Origin: Bacteroides sp. 519
GTDB taxonomy: Bacteria; Bacteroidota; Bacteroidia; Bacteroidales; Bacteroidaceae
Direction: 5' to 3'
Length of the DNA stretch: 64,000 nucleotides
NCBI RefSeq assembly: GCF_010500955.1
Contig: NZ_QVMJ01000015.1
Span: 50,885-114,884, forward strand
This document shows positions 37,870 to 46,104 of this stretch, in pieces. Position 1 is the first letter of the stretch; each line of letters begins with the position of its first letter. A model generated the notes under the pieces. It searched no databases. It saw only the letters and a program-made list of their open reading frames with translations, and was not told the DNA's origin. The translations under genes and the position numbers were made by a program.

Positions 37870-39912
37870 TCATTGTATTTTTTCTTTATAAGTAATCTTC
37901 AGTACTTTCTTTTGATTGTCTATTTCAATCACCCCTAACTTATTTAAGACAGATTGCCCCAACAGCAATGGGGCATTCTGGCTTTTAACAATAGAGGCTT
38001 TGACGTTATTTAAATGAAGACCTCCAAAAGATACATTCTGAAGGTTTACAATAGTCCCTTCTGTAATTTCGCCAGTTGCAGTCATGTAATTTTGTTTTCC
38101 AATAACATCTCGCTGAGAAAGATAGCCATTCTTAAGCATGAAACTAGCCTCTACCATCGACATGGAAACATCACTAGCCCCTGTGTCGAATATGAAATGT
38201 AAAGGCAAATCGTTAATAGTACACTTTACCTTATAAACACCACTTTCGCTTGCAAACGGAATTTCTGCTGTTTTTTCAATGTAACGTTCATTGATTTGTT
38301 CTACAGCCTGCTTATCCTTCTGTTTTTGCATAAACTCTTCAATCAACTGTTTAAACTCAGGTAATTGGCGTATATTATCCAAATCCTGATCCTGAGAGAT
38401 ATAAACAAATTGGTAATATCCTGCTTCTAACGCTTGTCGCAGATAAGAAAGAGCCTGTTTCTTGTCGTTCATAAGCGAATATAAACATGCAGCATCATAG
38501 TAAGTTCCTTTATCGCTTTCTTCTGCCAAAAGTTTGTTTTGCCATTCTATTGCTTTCTCTTTTTGGCCTAGATATAAAAAAGCATATTGGGTTATCGACT
38601 CGCTATCAGGTACTGTGTCTAACAAAATAACTTGTTCGAAATCTCTTCTGGCATCATCTTCATTTCCTAATGTTTTATGTATAATGCCTCGTTTCAAATA
38701 CCCATAAGCTTCTTCTGGGTTTAATGCTACTGTTGTTGAATAATCCTCTAAAGCACCAGGCAGATCTCCCTGAAGATTTTTGAGCAAACCTCTTAGATTA
38801 TATCCCCAAAGTGATTCGGGAACCATTGATATATACTTATCGGCAGTCTCTATAGCCTCTGGTATCATCCCTAAGCAATTTTGGATATTAGATTTCATGT
38901 AATAATAACCAGATTGTTCGGGTGCCAAGGCAATTGTTTGATCGGAGTATGTCAACGCCTGATCATAAAATCCTAAATTGTAGTAACAGTAAGCAATACG
39001 ATATGCGGTTGAATGCGATGGATCTATTTTCATCGATTCTTTATATGCATTTATAGCTTTTGTATAGTCCAGGTGGTTTTCGTATATAACCCCTAAGCAG
39101 TAAGGCCAGTAACTACTAGCCGATTCCTTTAGCTGTTGAATCTTGACTTTTGTAACAATAGCTGTGTATGCAGAATCTGCAATGTGTTGCATCAGTTCAA
39201 ACGATTTGTCGTCGCCATCTATATTCAAAGCAGTTATAACATCATCAATGGCTTCGTTATATTTTTTAAGTCCCAAATAACTCTCTGCCCGGAAACTATA
39301 ACCAGACGAATAGTCGGAATGCAATTTTATAACATAGTCGAATTGTTTGATGGCATCTTCGTATCGTTTCTCCATGTTTGCATTTCGTCCAATGCCCATG
39401 TATCCCATCACTCCTCCTTCGTTCAGCTCAATTATCTTATTGTAATCCGTGTCCGACAAGTCGTATTTTTCTTGCTCATAATACAGTTGTGCACGTCTTT
39501 CGTAGAACTCTTCGTTGTCTGGCTCATATTTAATGGCAGTAGAAATATCATCTATAGCTTTGTTCATTTCATTCAGTCCTTCGTAAACAACAGAACGTGT
39601 TTTATAAGCAAAGCCTATATATTCGGCATCTTTTTTAGGTAAGTATTTAATTGCTTGATTAACAGATGTTAGTGCTCGTCCGTATTCTTCTGCATGATTA
39701 CGCAAAACAGCAATCCAGATATAGGCATATCCATTTTGTGTGTTTTCGGATACTTCTTTAGCCAGATATTCTAAAGCTTCCTGATAATCATCATTACTAA
39801 TAGCATCCATTGCCCGGTTATAGTTGTAAGAGTCCGGACGTTTTACATCCTGGGCGAAAATGGTTATTGTGCTAAGAAGGCACAGGAGAAATAAGGATAT
39901 TGCCTTTTTCAT
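37870..39912 (-). CDS. Exported TPR protein with C-terminal retropepsin-like aspartyl protease domain
   Basis: The signal peptide is MKKAISLFLLCLLSTITIFA. I start there (39912) because the putative promoter -7 box at 39946-39939 leaves no room for the longer frame to 39933. About twelve tetratricopeptide repeats (e.g. GYAYIWIAVLRNHAEEYGRA, AYRIAYCYYNLGFYDQALTY) cover residues 30-530. The last 130 residues are a single-lobe aspartyl protease with LHFIFDTGASDVSMS (D-T-G) and PLLLGQSVLNKLG. Such proteases act as dimers in the periplasm. Partner and target are unknown. It is alone in its operon. Confidence 0.85.
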   Translation of the reverse strand: MKKAISLFLLCLLSTITIFAQDVKRPDSYNYNRAMDAISNDDYQEALEYLAKEVSENTQNGYAYIWIAVLRNHAEEYGRALTSVNQAIKYLPKKDAEYIGFAYKTRSVVYEGLNEMNKAIDDISTAIKYEPDNEEFYERRAQLYYEQEKYDLSDTDYNKIIELNEGGVMGYMGIGRNANMEKRYEDAIKQFDYVIKLHSDYSSGYSFRAESYLGLKKYNEAIDDVITALNIDGDDKSFELMQHIADSAYTAIVTKVKIQQLKESASSYWPYCLGVIYENHLDYTKAINAYKESMKIDPSHSTAYRIAYCYYNLGFYDQALTYSDQTIALAPEQSGYYYMKSNIQNCLGMIPEAIETADKYISMVPESLWGYNLRGLLKNLQGDLPGALEDYSTTVALNPEEAYGYLKRGIIHKTLGNEDDARRDFEQVILLDTVPDSESITQYAFLYLGQKEKAIEWQNKLLAEESDKGTYYDAACLYSLMNDKKQALSYLRQALEAGYYQFVYISQDQDLDNIRQLPEFKQLIEEFMQKQKDKQAVEQINERYIEKTAEIPFASESGVYKVKCTINDLPLHFIFDTGASDVSMSMVEASFMLKNGYLSQRDVIGKQNYMTATGEITEGTIVNLQNVSFGGLHLNNVKASIVKSQNAPLLLGQSVLNKLGVIEIDNQKKVLKITYKEKIQ

Positions 39913-39938
39913 AGTTGTAATAATATGTTTCAATGAAG

Positions 39939-39968
39939 CAAAATTAGGAAAAAATGTGGAGATGGCAA
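39939..39968 (-). promoter_or_regulatory. Promoter of the TPR/retropepsin gene
   Basis: Minus strand TAATTTTG (39946-39939) fits TAnnTTTG, with a TTG (39968-39966) 19 nt upstream, the standard Bacteroidota spacing. Confidence 0.55.
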
Positions 39969-40006
39969 GAGGTTATTAAATAGGTGGCAAGATAATCTTT
40001 AGGATT

Positions 40007-40060
40007 CGCAATGCCGCATAGAATAGCCTACTTTACCTACTCTACCTACTTTACCTCCTT
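40007..40060. repeat. Half-element: core ATGCCGCAT plus TACTTTACCTAC arm
   Basis: GCAATGCCGCATAGAATAGC is followed by CTACTTTACCTACTCTACCT and more. It resembles the core and right arm of the element at 37684, without the left arm. Confidence 0.75.
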
Positions 40061-40133
40061 TATCTATTTTGACGAAGCCACAAACACAACTGGTAATCAA
40101 AAACTTACAGTACCAACACTTTTTTACCACTGA

Positions 40134-40243
40134 GAAAAAAGTACCACGCCTGTGGTACAAAAGTATCACAGGCAAGATACAAAAGTGCCACAAGTAAGAT
40201 ACAAAAGTGCCACAGGGAAGATACAAAAGTATCTTAGGGAAGA
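40134..40243. repeat. Array C: five 22-bp units (TACAAAAGTgCCACAgggAAGA)
   Basis: Units start at 40134, 40156, 40178, 40200 and 40222, an exact 22-bp period. TACAAAAGT is constant in four units, followed by a variable middle such as ATCACAGGC, GCCACAAGT, GCCACAGGG or ATCTTAGGG, and then AAGA. Confidence 0.9.
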
Positions 40244-40290
40244 GTATTTATTGATACTATAGTAGGGACTTTCCGATAGAAAACTTTTAT

Positions 40291-40400
40291 CCTGGTAGGA
40301 TAAAGCTTTTCTCCTACCGGGATGAAGCGTTCATCCTACCGGGAGAAACCGTTTATCCTACCGGGAGAAAGGCTTCATGTTACCGGGATGAAAGAGTTAT
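40291..40400. repeat. Array D: five 22-bp units (CCTACCGGGAGAAA...)
   Basis: Units start at 40291, 40313, 40335, 40357 and 40379, an exact 22-bp period. The first unit carries the motif inverted (CCTGGTAGGA) and the rest CCTACCGGGA. It is separate in sequence from array C, 48 bp away. A single relic unit is near 727. Confidence 0.9.
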
Positions 40401-40623
40401 AATACTGCGATTCAAAGTATGAATAATATAGGTTAAACAGAGTACGAACAAACTGTTATTATGTTGCCTTTTTTATAACTTCCTGATATTTAGCGACTAA
40501 CAAAAATGTTTTAGTGATTTAAACCAACTAGTAGAATGATTATTCATCGGAATGATCTTTTCGAAAAGCTATTTGTTATTAAACAATAAATAATTGAATT
40601 TCTTTTAAAGAATTTCAAAAAAA
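40401..40623. other. Noncoding AT-rich gap
   Basis: Nothing recognised between array D and the end of the HAD gene. Confidence 0.5.
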
Positions 40624-41361
40624 CTAATACCCAGTGAGCTCTTTATAAAACCCATCCCACTCTCTTTCAAACTCTTCCATCGAATGAAACAAAACATCGG
40701 CTCCGGCATCCAGTAAAACCTTATCGTCAAGAGGTCCGGTATTCACAGCTACGGTAAAAACACCGGCAGCTACCCCGGCCTCTACTCCAAGCGGAGCGTT
40801 TTCTACCACAATGGCTTCATGCGGTTTGAAGCCGCCTTTTTGAAGTGCCATTAAATAAGGTTCGGGATTTGGTTTGCCGAATTTCACATCAAAAGCAGTA
40901 ACCATTAATTCGGGTTTGAAGGTATTGGGGAAGTTCTGTTCCAACCTTTCCAGTAAAGATTGTTGCCCCGACCCGGTTACTACCATTGGTATTAATTTCA
41001 GTAACTTGATCTTTTCCAGCAGCGCGCGTGCACCGGGCATTGGTTCAGCGTCGGGATAAGAATTGAATATATCCGATTTGTTTTGGTATATATTTTGAAT
41101 CTCCTCGGGTGTAGCATCTCTTTGGAATTCTCTTTGAAACACAATATTGATTGTTCCGGCTCCTGTACGCCCTTCGTGCATATATGCCTCTTCTTTGCAA
41201 AAGCGTGTTCCAAGGTTTACCATTGTTTGGTGCCAGGCTTCCGCATGGTAACGCATCGAATCAAATAAAACCCCATCCATATCAAATAGAACTGTTTTTA
41301 ATTGGATTTTTGGGTAAGAGTGTTTTTGCAGATAATTATTTATTGCTGTCTGATATTTCAT
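40624..41361 (-). CDS. HAD-superfamily phosphatase, beta-phosphoglucomutase-like
   Basis: A 245-aa cytosolic HAD subfamily IA hydrolase. Motif I is LFDMDGVLFDSMRYH (nucleophile and acid/base Asp), with a helical cap domain. Motif II is MVVTGSG, motif III the lysine in VKFGKPNPEPYLMAL, and motif IV VENAPLGVEAG. Members dephosphorylate sugar phosphates or isomerise beta-glucose-1-phosphate. The substrate cannot be set from sequence. A -7 box (minus strand TAAATTTG, 41389-41382) is 21 bp upstream. Divergent from a small lipoprotein gene. Confidence 0.88.
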   Translation of the reverse strand: MKYQTAINNYLQKHSYPKIQLKTVLFDMDGVLFDSMRYHAEAWHQTMVNLGTRFCKEEAYMHEGRTGAGTINIVFQREFQRDATPEEIQNIYQNKSDIFNSYPDAEPMPGARALLEKIKLLKLIPMVVTGSGQQSLLERLEQNFPNTFKPELMVTAFDVKFGKPNPEPYLMALQKGGFKPHEAIVVENAPLGVEAGVAAGVFTVAVNTGPLDDKVLLDAGADVLFHSMEEFEREWDGFYKELTGY

Positions 41362-41428
41362 GATTACTTTAATTTGGACTGCAAATTTACTTATTATTCA
41401 TCTCATAAGTGCCCTATTTACTTGGTTT

Positions 41429-41459
41429 TTTGCGTATTACAATATAATGCGTATTTTTG
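41429..41459 (+). promoter_or_regulatory. Promoter of the small lipoprotein gene
   Basis: TTTG (41429-41432), 19 nt, TATTTTTG (41452-41459): a full match to the Bacteroidota consensus. The ATG is 22 bp further. Confidence 0.75.
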
Positions 41460-41481
41460 CACTACTATCAAACAAAATACA

Positions 41482-41961
41482 ATGAGAAAACTACTGATAT
41501 TGCTTTTGTTACCTTTATTGTTTCTAGGATGTGCAGACTCTGATTCTGAAATACCTGTAATGAAAATAGTTGGTGTTTTTATGGGTGGAGATGAAGAAGA
41601 AACCAACTATGCAAATAAGTTTAGTGAGTTGCCGGATTTGCAAGTAGGTGATGAAGTTGATATCGTTTTTACATTGAATGGAAATGGTGACGACTTAAAA
41701 TCCTTTATTGTTGTAAACGATAATGCAGCCATTAAAACAATCATGTTCTTTTTGGGTGATGAAATATCGCTGGAATTTTCGGAGTTAAACGAAGGCAAGG
41801 CAGTTTTTGTTGATGGCGTTAACGATACCTGGGTAACGGTTAAAGCCAAAATTGTAGCCCCAATTACGGAAGAACAAGTATTATCATTTCATCTTTTCTC
41901 GAAAGCCCCTGAAGGTGCTAAAGCCCAATTAACTTTTCGGGCAAGCCAATCAAATAAGTAG
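41482..41961 (+). CDS. Small lipoprotein of unknown function
   Basis: 159 aa, with signal peptide MRKLLILLLLPLLFLGC and a lipobox cysteine at 17. The rest looks like one beta-sandwich domain (LQVGDEVDIVFTLNGNGDDL, WVTVKAKIVAPITEEQVLSF). The frame extends 60 codons upstream, but those overlap the divergent promoter region, so the ATG after the consensus promoter is chosen. I did not recognise the family. It is likely an outer-membrane or periplasmic lipoprotein, monocistronic, upstream of the leucine leader. Confidence 0.75.
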   Translation: MRKLLILLLLPLLFLGCADSDSEIPVMKIVGVFMGGDEEETNYANKFSELPDLQVGDEVDIVFTLNGNGDDLKSFIVVNDNAAIKTIMFFLGDEISLEFSELNEGKAVFVDGVNDTWVTVKAKIVAPITEEQVLSFHLFSKAPEGAKAQLTFRASQSNK

Positions 41962-42030
41962 AAACTTATAAGTTAAAGTGTCGGTCGACTTATGAAATGA
42001 AACTTTTTTCGATAAAAAAATAACGTTTTA

Positions 42031-42061
42031 TTTGGAGTATATTAAATAATCTCTACCTTTG
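42031..42061 (+). promoter_or_regulatory. leu operon promoter
   Basis: TTTG (42031-42034), 19 nt, TACCTTTG (42054-42061), matching the consensus exactly. Transcription should begin near 42067, 20 nt before the leader peptide ATG. Confidence 0.8.
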
Positions 42062-42085
42062 CATCGTAAAACTAAAAACAGTGCA

Positions 42086-42172
42086 ATGAAATTATCATAT
42101 ATACATATTATTATTAGCGGTATTATTATTCTACTACTCTGGCAGTTAAGTGGAAGTGAGTATCGTGTGTAA
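42086..42172 (+). CDS. leu operon leader peptide
   Basis: A 28-codon frame directly after the leu promoter. Its middle reads IIISGIIILLL, that is six Ile and three consecutive Leu codons (ATT, CTA, CTC), and it ends SGSEYRV before TAA. Such a run of branched-chain codons just ahead of an intrinsic terminator is the hallmark of ribosome-mediated attenuation: stalling for lack of charged Leu/Ile tRNA would prevent terminator formation and let RNA polymerase reach leuA. Too short for standard gene calling. Confidence 0.75.
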   Translation: MKLSYIHIIISGIIILLLWQLSGSEYRV

Positions 42173-42198
42173 AAAATGTATAGATAAGATATACTAGA

Positions 42199-42234
42199 AA
42201 GCCTTTCTCACTTCCATGTGCGAAAGGCTTTTTT
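42199..42234 (+). terminator. leu attenuator terminator
   Basis: AAGCCTTTC (42199-42207) and GAAAGGCTT (42222-42230) form the stem, followed by TTTT. The loop side CTCACTTCC (42207-42215) is perfectly complementary to GGAAGTGAG (42152-42160) at the end of the leader peptide frame, giving a competing anti-terminator pairing that a ribosome could control. Confidence 0.8.
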
Positions 42235-42249
42235 GATTTAATAAATAGA

Positions 42250-42367
42250 TTTAATAAAGTTAATAGAGGTTATAGAGTTAATAAAGATTATAGAGTTATA
42301 GGTTAATAAAGTTTATAAAGTCTTTGAGATTGAACTTTATCACCTTTATCCCCTTTATTCCCTCTTC
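42250..42367. repeat. Weak inverted repeat, TTAATAAAGTTTATAAAG / CTTTATCACCTTTATCCC arms
   Basis: Low-complexity left words (TTAATAAAGATTATAGAG) face CTTTATC/CCTTTATTCC words just before leuA. It is an imperfect and degenerate member of the hairpin class; no core is seen. Confidence 0.5.
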
Positions 42368-42384
42368 CCAAAAATCCAATAAAG

Positions 42385-43875
42385 ATGAGCGAGAAATTAT
42401 TTATTTTCGACACCACATTGAGAGATGGAGAGCAAGTACCAGGCTGCCAGTTGAATACCGTAGAGAAGATTCAGGTAGCCAGAGCACTCGAAGCTCTTGG
42501 AGTGGATGTCATAGAAGCAGGGTTCCCTGTATCGAGCCCGGGTGATTTTAATTCGGTTATTGAAATTTCGAAAGCGGTTACATGGCCAACTATTTGTGCC
42601 CTTACCCGTGCTGTTCAGAAAGATATTGAGGTAGCGGCCGAAGCATTGCAATTTGCCAAACGAAAAAGAATTCATACCGGAATCGGCACATCCGACTCGC
42701 ACATTAAGTACAAATTCAATTCCAACCGCGAAGAAATCATTGAGCGGGCAGTAGCAGCAGTTAAGCATGCTAAGAAATATGTAGAAGATGTTGAGTTCTA
42801 TGCCGAAGATGCCGGACGAACTGATAACGAATACCTTGCCCGCGTTGTTGAGGCTGTTATCAAAGCCGGAGCCACTGTGGTTAATATACCCGACACTACC
42901 GGATACTGTTTGCCCGATGAATACGGTGCAAAAATTAAGTACCTGATGGAGCATGTAACCGGGATAGAAAAAGCAATCCTTTCCACACACTGCCATAACG
43001 ACCTTGGAATGGCTACTGCAAACACAATTGCGGGTGTGTTGAATGGAGCCCGTCAGGTAGAAGTTACCATCAACGGTATTGGCGAACGTGCCGGAAACAC
43101 TGCTCTGGAAGAGGTTGCCATGATCTTGAAAAGCCATAAAGATATTAAAATAGATACCAACATCAATACTCAGAAAATTTATCCGATAAGCCGTTTGGTA
43201 TCTAGTTTGATGAACATGCCCGTACAACCCAATAAGGCTATTGTGGGGCGCAACGCGTTTGCCCATTCGTCCGGAATTCATCAGGATGGAGTTTTGAAGA
43301 ACATTCAAACGTACGAGATCATCAATCCACACGATGTTGGTATCGACGATAGTTCAATTGTACTCACAGCCCGTAGTGGTCGTGCAGCCCTGAAACACCG
43401 TCTTTCCATACTTGGTGTTGAACCTTCGCAGGATAAATTAGATAAGATTTATGAAGAATTCCTGAAGCTGGCCGATAAGAAAAAAGATATCACCGACGAT
43501 GATGTTCTTGTTCTGGCTGGTGCCGATCGCAGCAAAAACGATCGTATCAAAATGGAATATCTGCAAGTAACCAGTGGAATGGGTGTTCGTCCAGTTGCCA
43601 GTCTTGGATTAAGCATTGCAGGTGAAAAGTTCGAAGCTGCCGCCAGTGGTAACGGTCCGGTAGATGCAGCCATCAGTGCTTTGAAGAAAATAATCAACCG
43701 CCACATGACGCTTAAAGAATTTACCATTCAGGCTATCAGCAAAGGAAGCGATGATGTAGGTAAAGTACACATGCAGGTTGAATACAACAACCAGATATAT
43801 TATGGCTTTGGTGCCAATACCGATATTATTGCCGCATCTGTAGAGGCTTATATTGACTGCGTCAATAAGTTTTGA
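42385..43875 (+). CDS. leuA: 2-isopropylmalate synthase
   Basis: First committed step of leucine synthesis: acetyl-CoA + 2-oxoisovalerate. The 496-aa protein has the HMGL-like barrel ([17 protein letters not shown] at the N-terminus; metal-binding [28 protein letters not shown]) and a C-terminal LeuA allosteric domain (about 370-496) for leucine feedback. Its ATG lies about 210 bp after the leader peptide, behind the attenuator and a degenerate inverted repeat. Confidence 0.95.
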   Translation: MSEKLFIFDTTLRDGEQVPGCQLNTVEKIQVARALEALGVDVIEAGFPVSSPGDFNSVIEISKAVTWPTICALTRAVQKDIEVAAEALQFAKRKRIHTGIGTSDSHIKYKFNSNREEIIERAVAAVKHAKKYVEDVEFYAEDAGRTDNEYLARVVEAVIKAGATVVNIPDTTGYCLPDEYGAKIKYLMEHVTGIEKAILSTHCHNDLGMATANTIAGVLNGARQVEVTINGIGERAGNTALEEVAMILKSHKDIKIDTNINTQKIYPISRLVSSLMNMPVQPNKAIVGRNAFAHSSGIHQDGVLKNIQTYEIINPHDVGIDDSSIVLTARSGRAALKHRLSILGVEPSQDKLDKIYEEFLKLADKKKDITDDDVLVLAGADRSKNDRIKMEYLQVTSGMGVRPVASLGLSIAGEKFEAAASGNGPVDAAISALKKIINRHMTLKEFTIQAISKGSDDVGKVHMQVEYNNQIYYGFGANTDIIAASVEAYIDCVNKF

Positions 43876-43914
43876 GTTACTCAAAATTCATCACTCAAAA
43901 TATCACTTTAAACA

Positions 43915-43949
43915 AAACTCATAACTCATAACTTAAAACTCATAACTCC
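43915..43949. repeat. Mostly single-arm AACTCATAACTCATAACTTA repeat
   Basis: ACTCATAACTCATAACTTAA with AACTCATAACTCC. It is the same word family as the right arm at 17332-17358. Only a short TTTTGAGTTAC faces it at 43870. It lies between leuA and leuC. Confidence 0.65.
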
Positions 43950-43950
43950 A

Positions 43951-45342
43951 ATGACATTATTTGATAAAATCTGGGACTCGCACATTGTAACAACCGTACA
44001 AGATGGTCCTACACAATTATATATCGACAGGCTTTACTGTCATGAAGTAACCAGTCCGCAAGCATTTGCCGGGTTACGTACAAGAGGAATTCAATGTTTC
44101 CGTCCGGAGAAGATTATCTGTATGCCCGATCACAACACACCAACACACGATCAGGACAAACCGATTGAAGATCCTGTTTCTAAAGCACAGGTCGATACTC
44201 TGGCTAAGAACGCAGCCGATTTTGGTTTAACTCATTTCGGCATGTTACACCCCAAAAACGGTATCATTCATGTAGTAGGTCCGGAGCAGGGATTAACACT
44301 TCCCGGAATGACCATTGTTTGTGGCGACTCGCATACCTCTACACACGGGGCAATGGGCGCGATTGCTTTCGGAATCGGCACCAGCGAAGTAGAAATGGTA
44401 CTTGCATCTCAATGTATCCTCCAATCAAAACCCAAAACAATGCGTATCACTGTAAATGGCAAACTGGGCAAAGGGGTTACTGCAAAAGATATGGCTTTGT
44501 ATATCATTGCCAAGATGACTACAGGCGGAGCAACCGGATACTTTGTAGAATATGCCGGCGAAGCTGTTCAAAACCTCACCATGGAAGGACGCCTCACCCT
44601 GTGTAATTTAAGTATTGAAATGGGTGCCCGTGGCGGAATGGTAGCGCCCGACGAAGTAACATTTGAATACATCAAAGGCCGTGAATACGCTCCCAAGGGC
44701 GAGGAATGGGATAAAGCACTGGCATACTGGAAAACATTGAAAAGCGATGATGATGCAGTGTTCGATAAAGAAATTACTTTCGATGCAGCCGATATTGCCC
44801 CTATGATAACCTATGGTACTAACCCGGGTATGGGTATGGGCATAACAGAGAACATCCCAACCATGGACAGTGTTCCCGAAGCCGGTCGGATCTCTTATGC
44901 TAAATCGCTGGAATATATGGGATTTGAAGCAGGAGAACCGGTATTAGGTAAAAAGATTGATTATGTATTTATTGGCTCATGTACCAATGGCCGTATTGAA
45001 GATTTCCGCGAATTTGCTTCCATTGTAAAAGGCAGGAAGAAAGCCGAAAATGTGATTGCATGGATTGTACCCGGTTCATGGATAGTAGATCAGCAAATAA
45101 AAGACGAAGGTTTGGATAAGATTTTCGAAGAAGCTGGATTTGAACTTCGTCAGCCCGGATGTTCGGCATGTCTGGCTATGAACGATGATAAGATACCTGC
45201 CGGAAAATATGCTGTGTCAACATCCAATCGTAATTTCGAAGGACGTCAGGGGCCGGGTGCACGTACATTGCTTGCCAGTCCGTTGGTTGCAGCTGCCGCA
45301 GCGGTAACAGGGGTTATAACTGATCCGAGAGAATTAATGTAA
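43951..45342 (+). CDS. leuC: 3-isopropylmalate dehydratase large subunit
   Basis: A 463-aa aconitase-family subunit that, with LeuD, isomerises 2- to 3-isopropylmalate. The 4Fe-4S ligands are in [13 protein letters not shown] and [11 protein letters not shown]. Substrate and signature regions are [21 protein letters not shown] and [22 protein letters not shown]. It is separated from leuA by a low-complexity repeat and from leuD by a strong hairpin. Confidence 0.96.
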   Translation: MTLFDKIWDSHIVTTVQDGPTQLYIDRLYCHEVTSPQAFAGLRTRGIQCFRPEKIICMPDHNTPTHDQDKPIEDPVSKAQVDTLAKNAADFGLTHFGMLHPKNGIIHVVGPEQGLTLPGMTIVCGDSHTSTHGAMGAIAFGIGTSEVEMVLASQCILQSKPKTMRITVNGKLGKGVTAKDMALYIIAKMTTGGATGYFVEYAGEAVQNLTMEGRLTLCNLSIEMGARGGMVAPDEVTFEYIKGREYAPKGEEWDKALAYWKTLKSDDDAVFDKEITFDAADIAPMITYGTNPGMGMGITENIPTMDSVPEAGRISYAKSLEYMGFEAGEPVLGKKIDYVFIGSCTNGRIEDFREFASIVKGRKKAENVIAWIVPGSWIVDQQIKDEGLDKIFEEAGFELRQPGCSACLAMNDDKIPAGKYAVSTSNRNFEGRQGPGARTLLASPLVAAAAAVTGVITDPRELM

Positions 45343-45364
45343 TATTAAAGATAATCTAATCTAG

Positions 45365-45472
45365 TCCTCCTCCGCCCTTCGGGCACCTCCTTCAAAGGAG
45401 GATACCATGCGGAGACGCTGTATAGCGCAGCCTATCCTCCTTTGGAGGAGGTGCCCGAAGGGCGGAGGAGGA
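45365..45472. repeat. Near-perfect inverted repeat (TCCTCCTCCGCCCTTCGGGC arms), degenerate core
   Basis: TCCTCCTCCGCCCTTCGGGC and continuation (45365-45401) pair with GGTGCCCGAAGGGCGGAGGA (to 45472). The centre starts CCATGCGGAGACG, a degenerate reverse core. A further single-arm AAAACTTAAAACCTCCAAAA word repeat follows to 45510. It lies between leuC and leuD. Confidence 0.92.
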
Positions 45473-45510
45473 TCTCCAAAACTTAAAACCTCCAAAACTT
45501 AAAAACTTAA

Positions 45511-46104
45511 ATGATGAAAGAAAAATTCAACATACTAACATCCACCTGCGTACCATTACCTTTGGAAAACGTAGATACCGACCAGATTATTCCTGCCCGC
45601 TTCCTGAAAGCAACCACCAAAGAAGGCTTTGGCGACAATCTTTTTCGCGACTGGCGTTACGATAAACAAGGAAACAAAATCGAATCTTTTGTATTAAACA
45701 ATCCTACCTATAGCGGTAAGATACTGGTTGCCGGTAAGAACTTTGGTTCCGGTTCCAGTCGCGAGCACGCAGCGTGGGCCATTGCCGGATATGGTTTCCG
45801 GGTAGTGGTATCCAGTTTCTTTGCCGATATCTTCCGTAACAATGCTTTGAACAACTTTGTGCTTCCGGTTATTGTAACCGATGAATTTCTGGCAGAACTG
45901 TTTCAGTCCATCAACAACGATCCTAAAGCCGAAGTAGAAATAAACCTACCCCAACAAACAATAACTAATAAGGTTACAGGTAAAAGCCAGCGTTTCGAAA
46001 TCAATGTCTACAAAAAACTTTGTCTCGAAAACGGTTTAGACGATATCGACTTCTTGCTAAGCAATAAAGATAAAATAGAAAAATGGGAAGAAACATCCAG
46101 ATAG
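45511..46104 (+). CDS. leuD: 3-isopropylmalate dehydratase small subunit
   Basis: The 197-aa swivel-domain partner of LeuC. It shows LENVDTDQIIPARFLKATTK and the family signature KNFGSGSSREHAAWAIAGYG. The last codons overlap the start of the next gene by 22 bp, so the two are translationally coupled. ATG 45511 or the adjacent ATG 45514 could initiate. Confidence 0.95.
   Translation: MMKEKFNILTSTCVPLPLENVDTDQIIPARFLKATTKEGFGDNLFRDWRYDKQGNKIESFVLNNPTYSGKILVAGKNFGSGSSREHAAWAIAGYGFRVVVSSFFADIFRNNALNNFVLPVIVTDEFLAELFQSINNDPKAEVEINLPQQTITNKVTGKSQRFEINVYKKLCLENGLDDIDFLLSNKDKIEKWEETSR

Noticed and set aside
39136..39642. 168-codon plus-strand open frame
   Set aside because: It is antisense to the TPR repeats and mirrors their periodicity; not a gene.
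42397..43332. 311-codon minus-strand open frame
   Set aside because: It lies antisense inside leuA, which has clear motifs; the antisense translation is not family-like.
44319..44606. 95-codon alternative frame within leuC
   Set aside because: It overlaps the well-supported leuC frame completely and is rich in Cys/His/Arg, as out-of-frame translations are.
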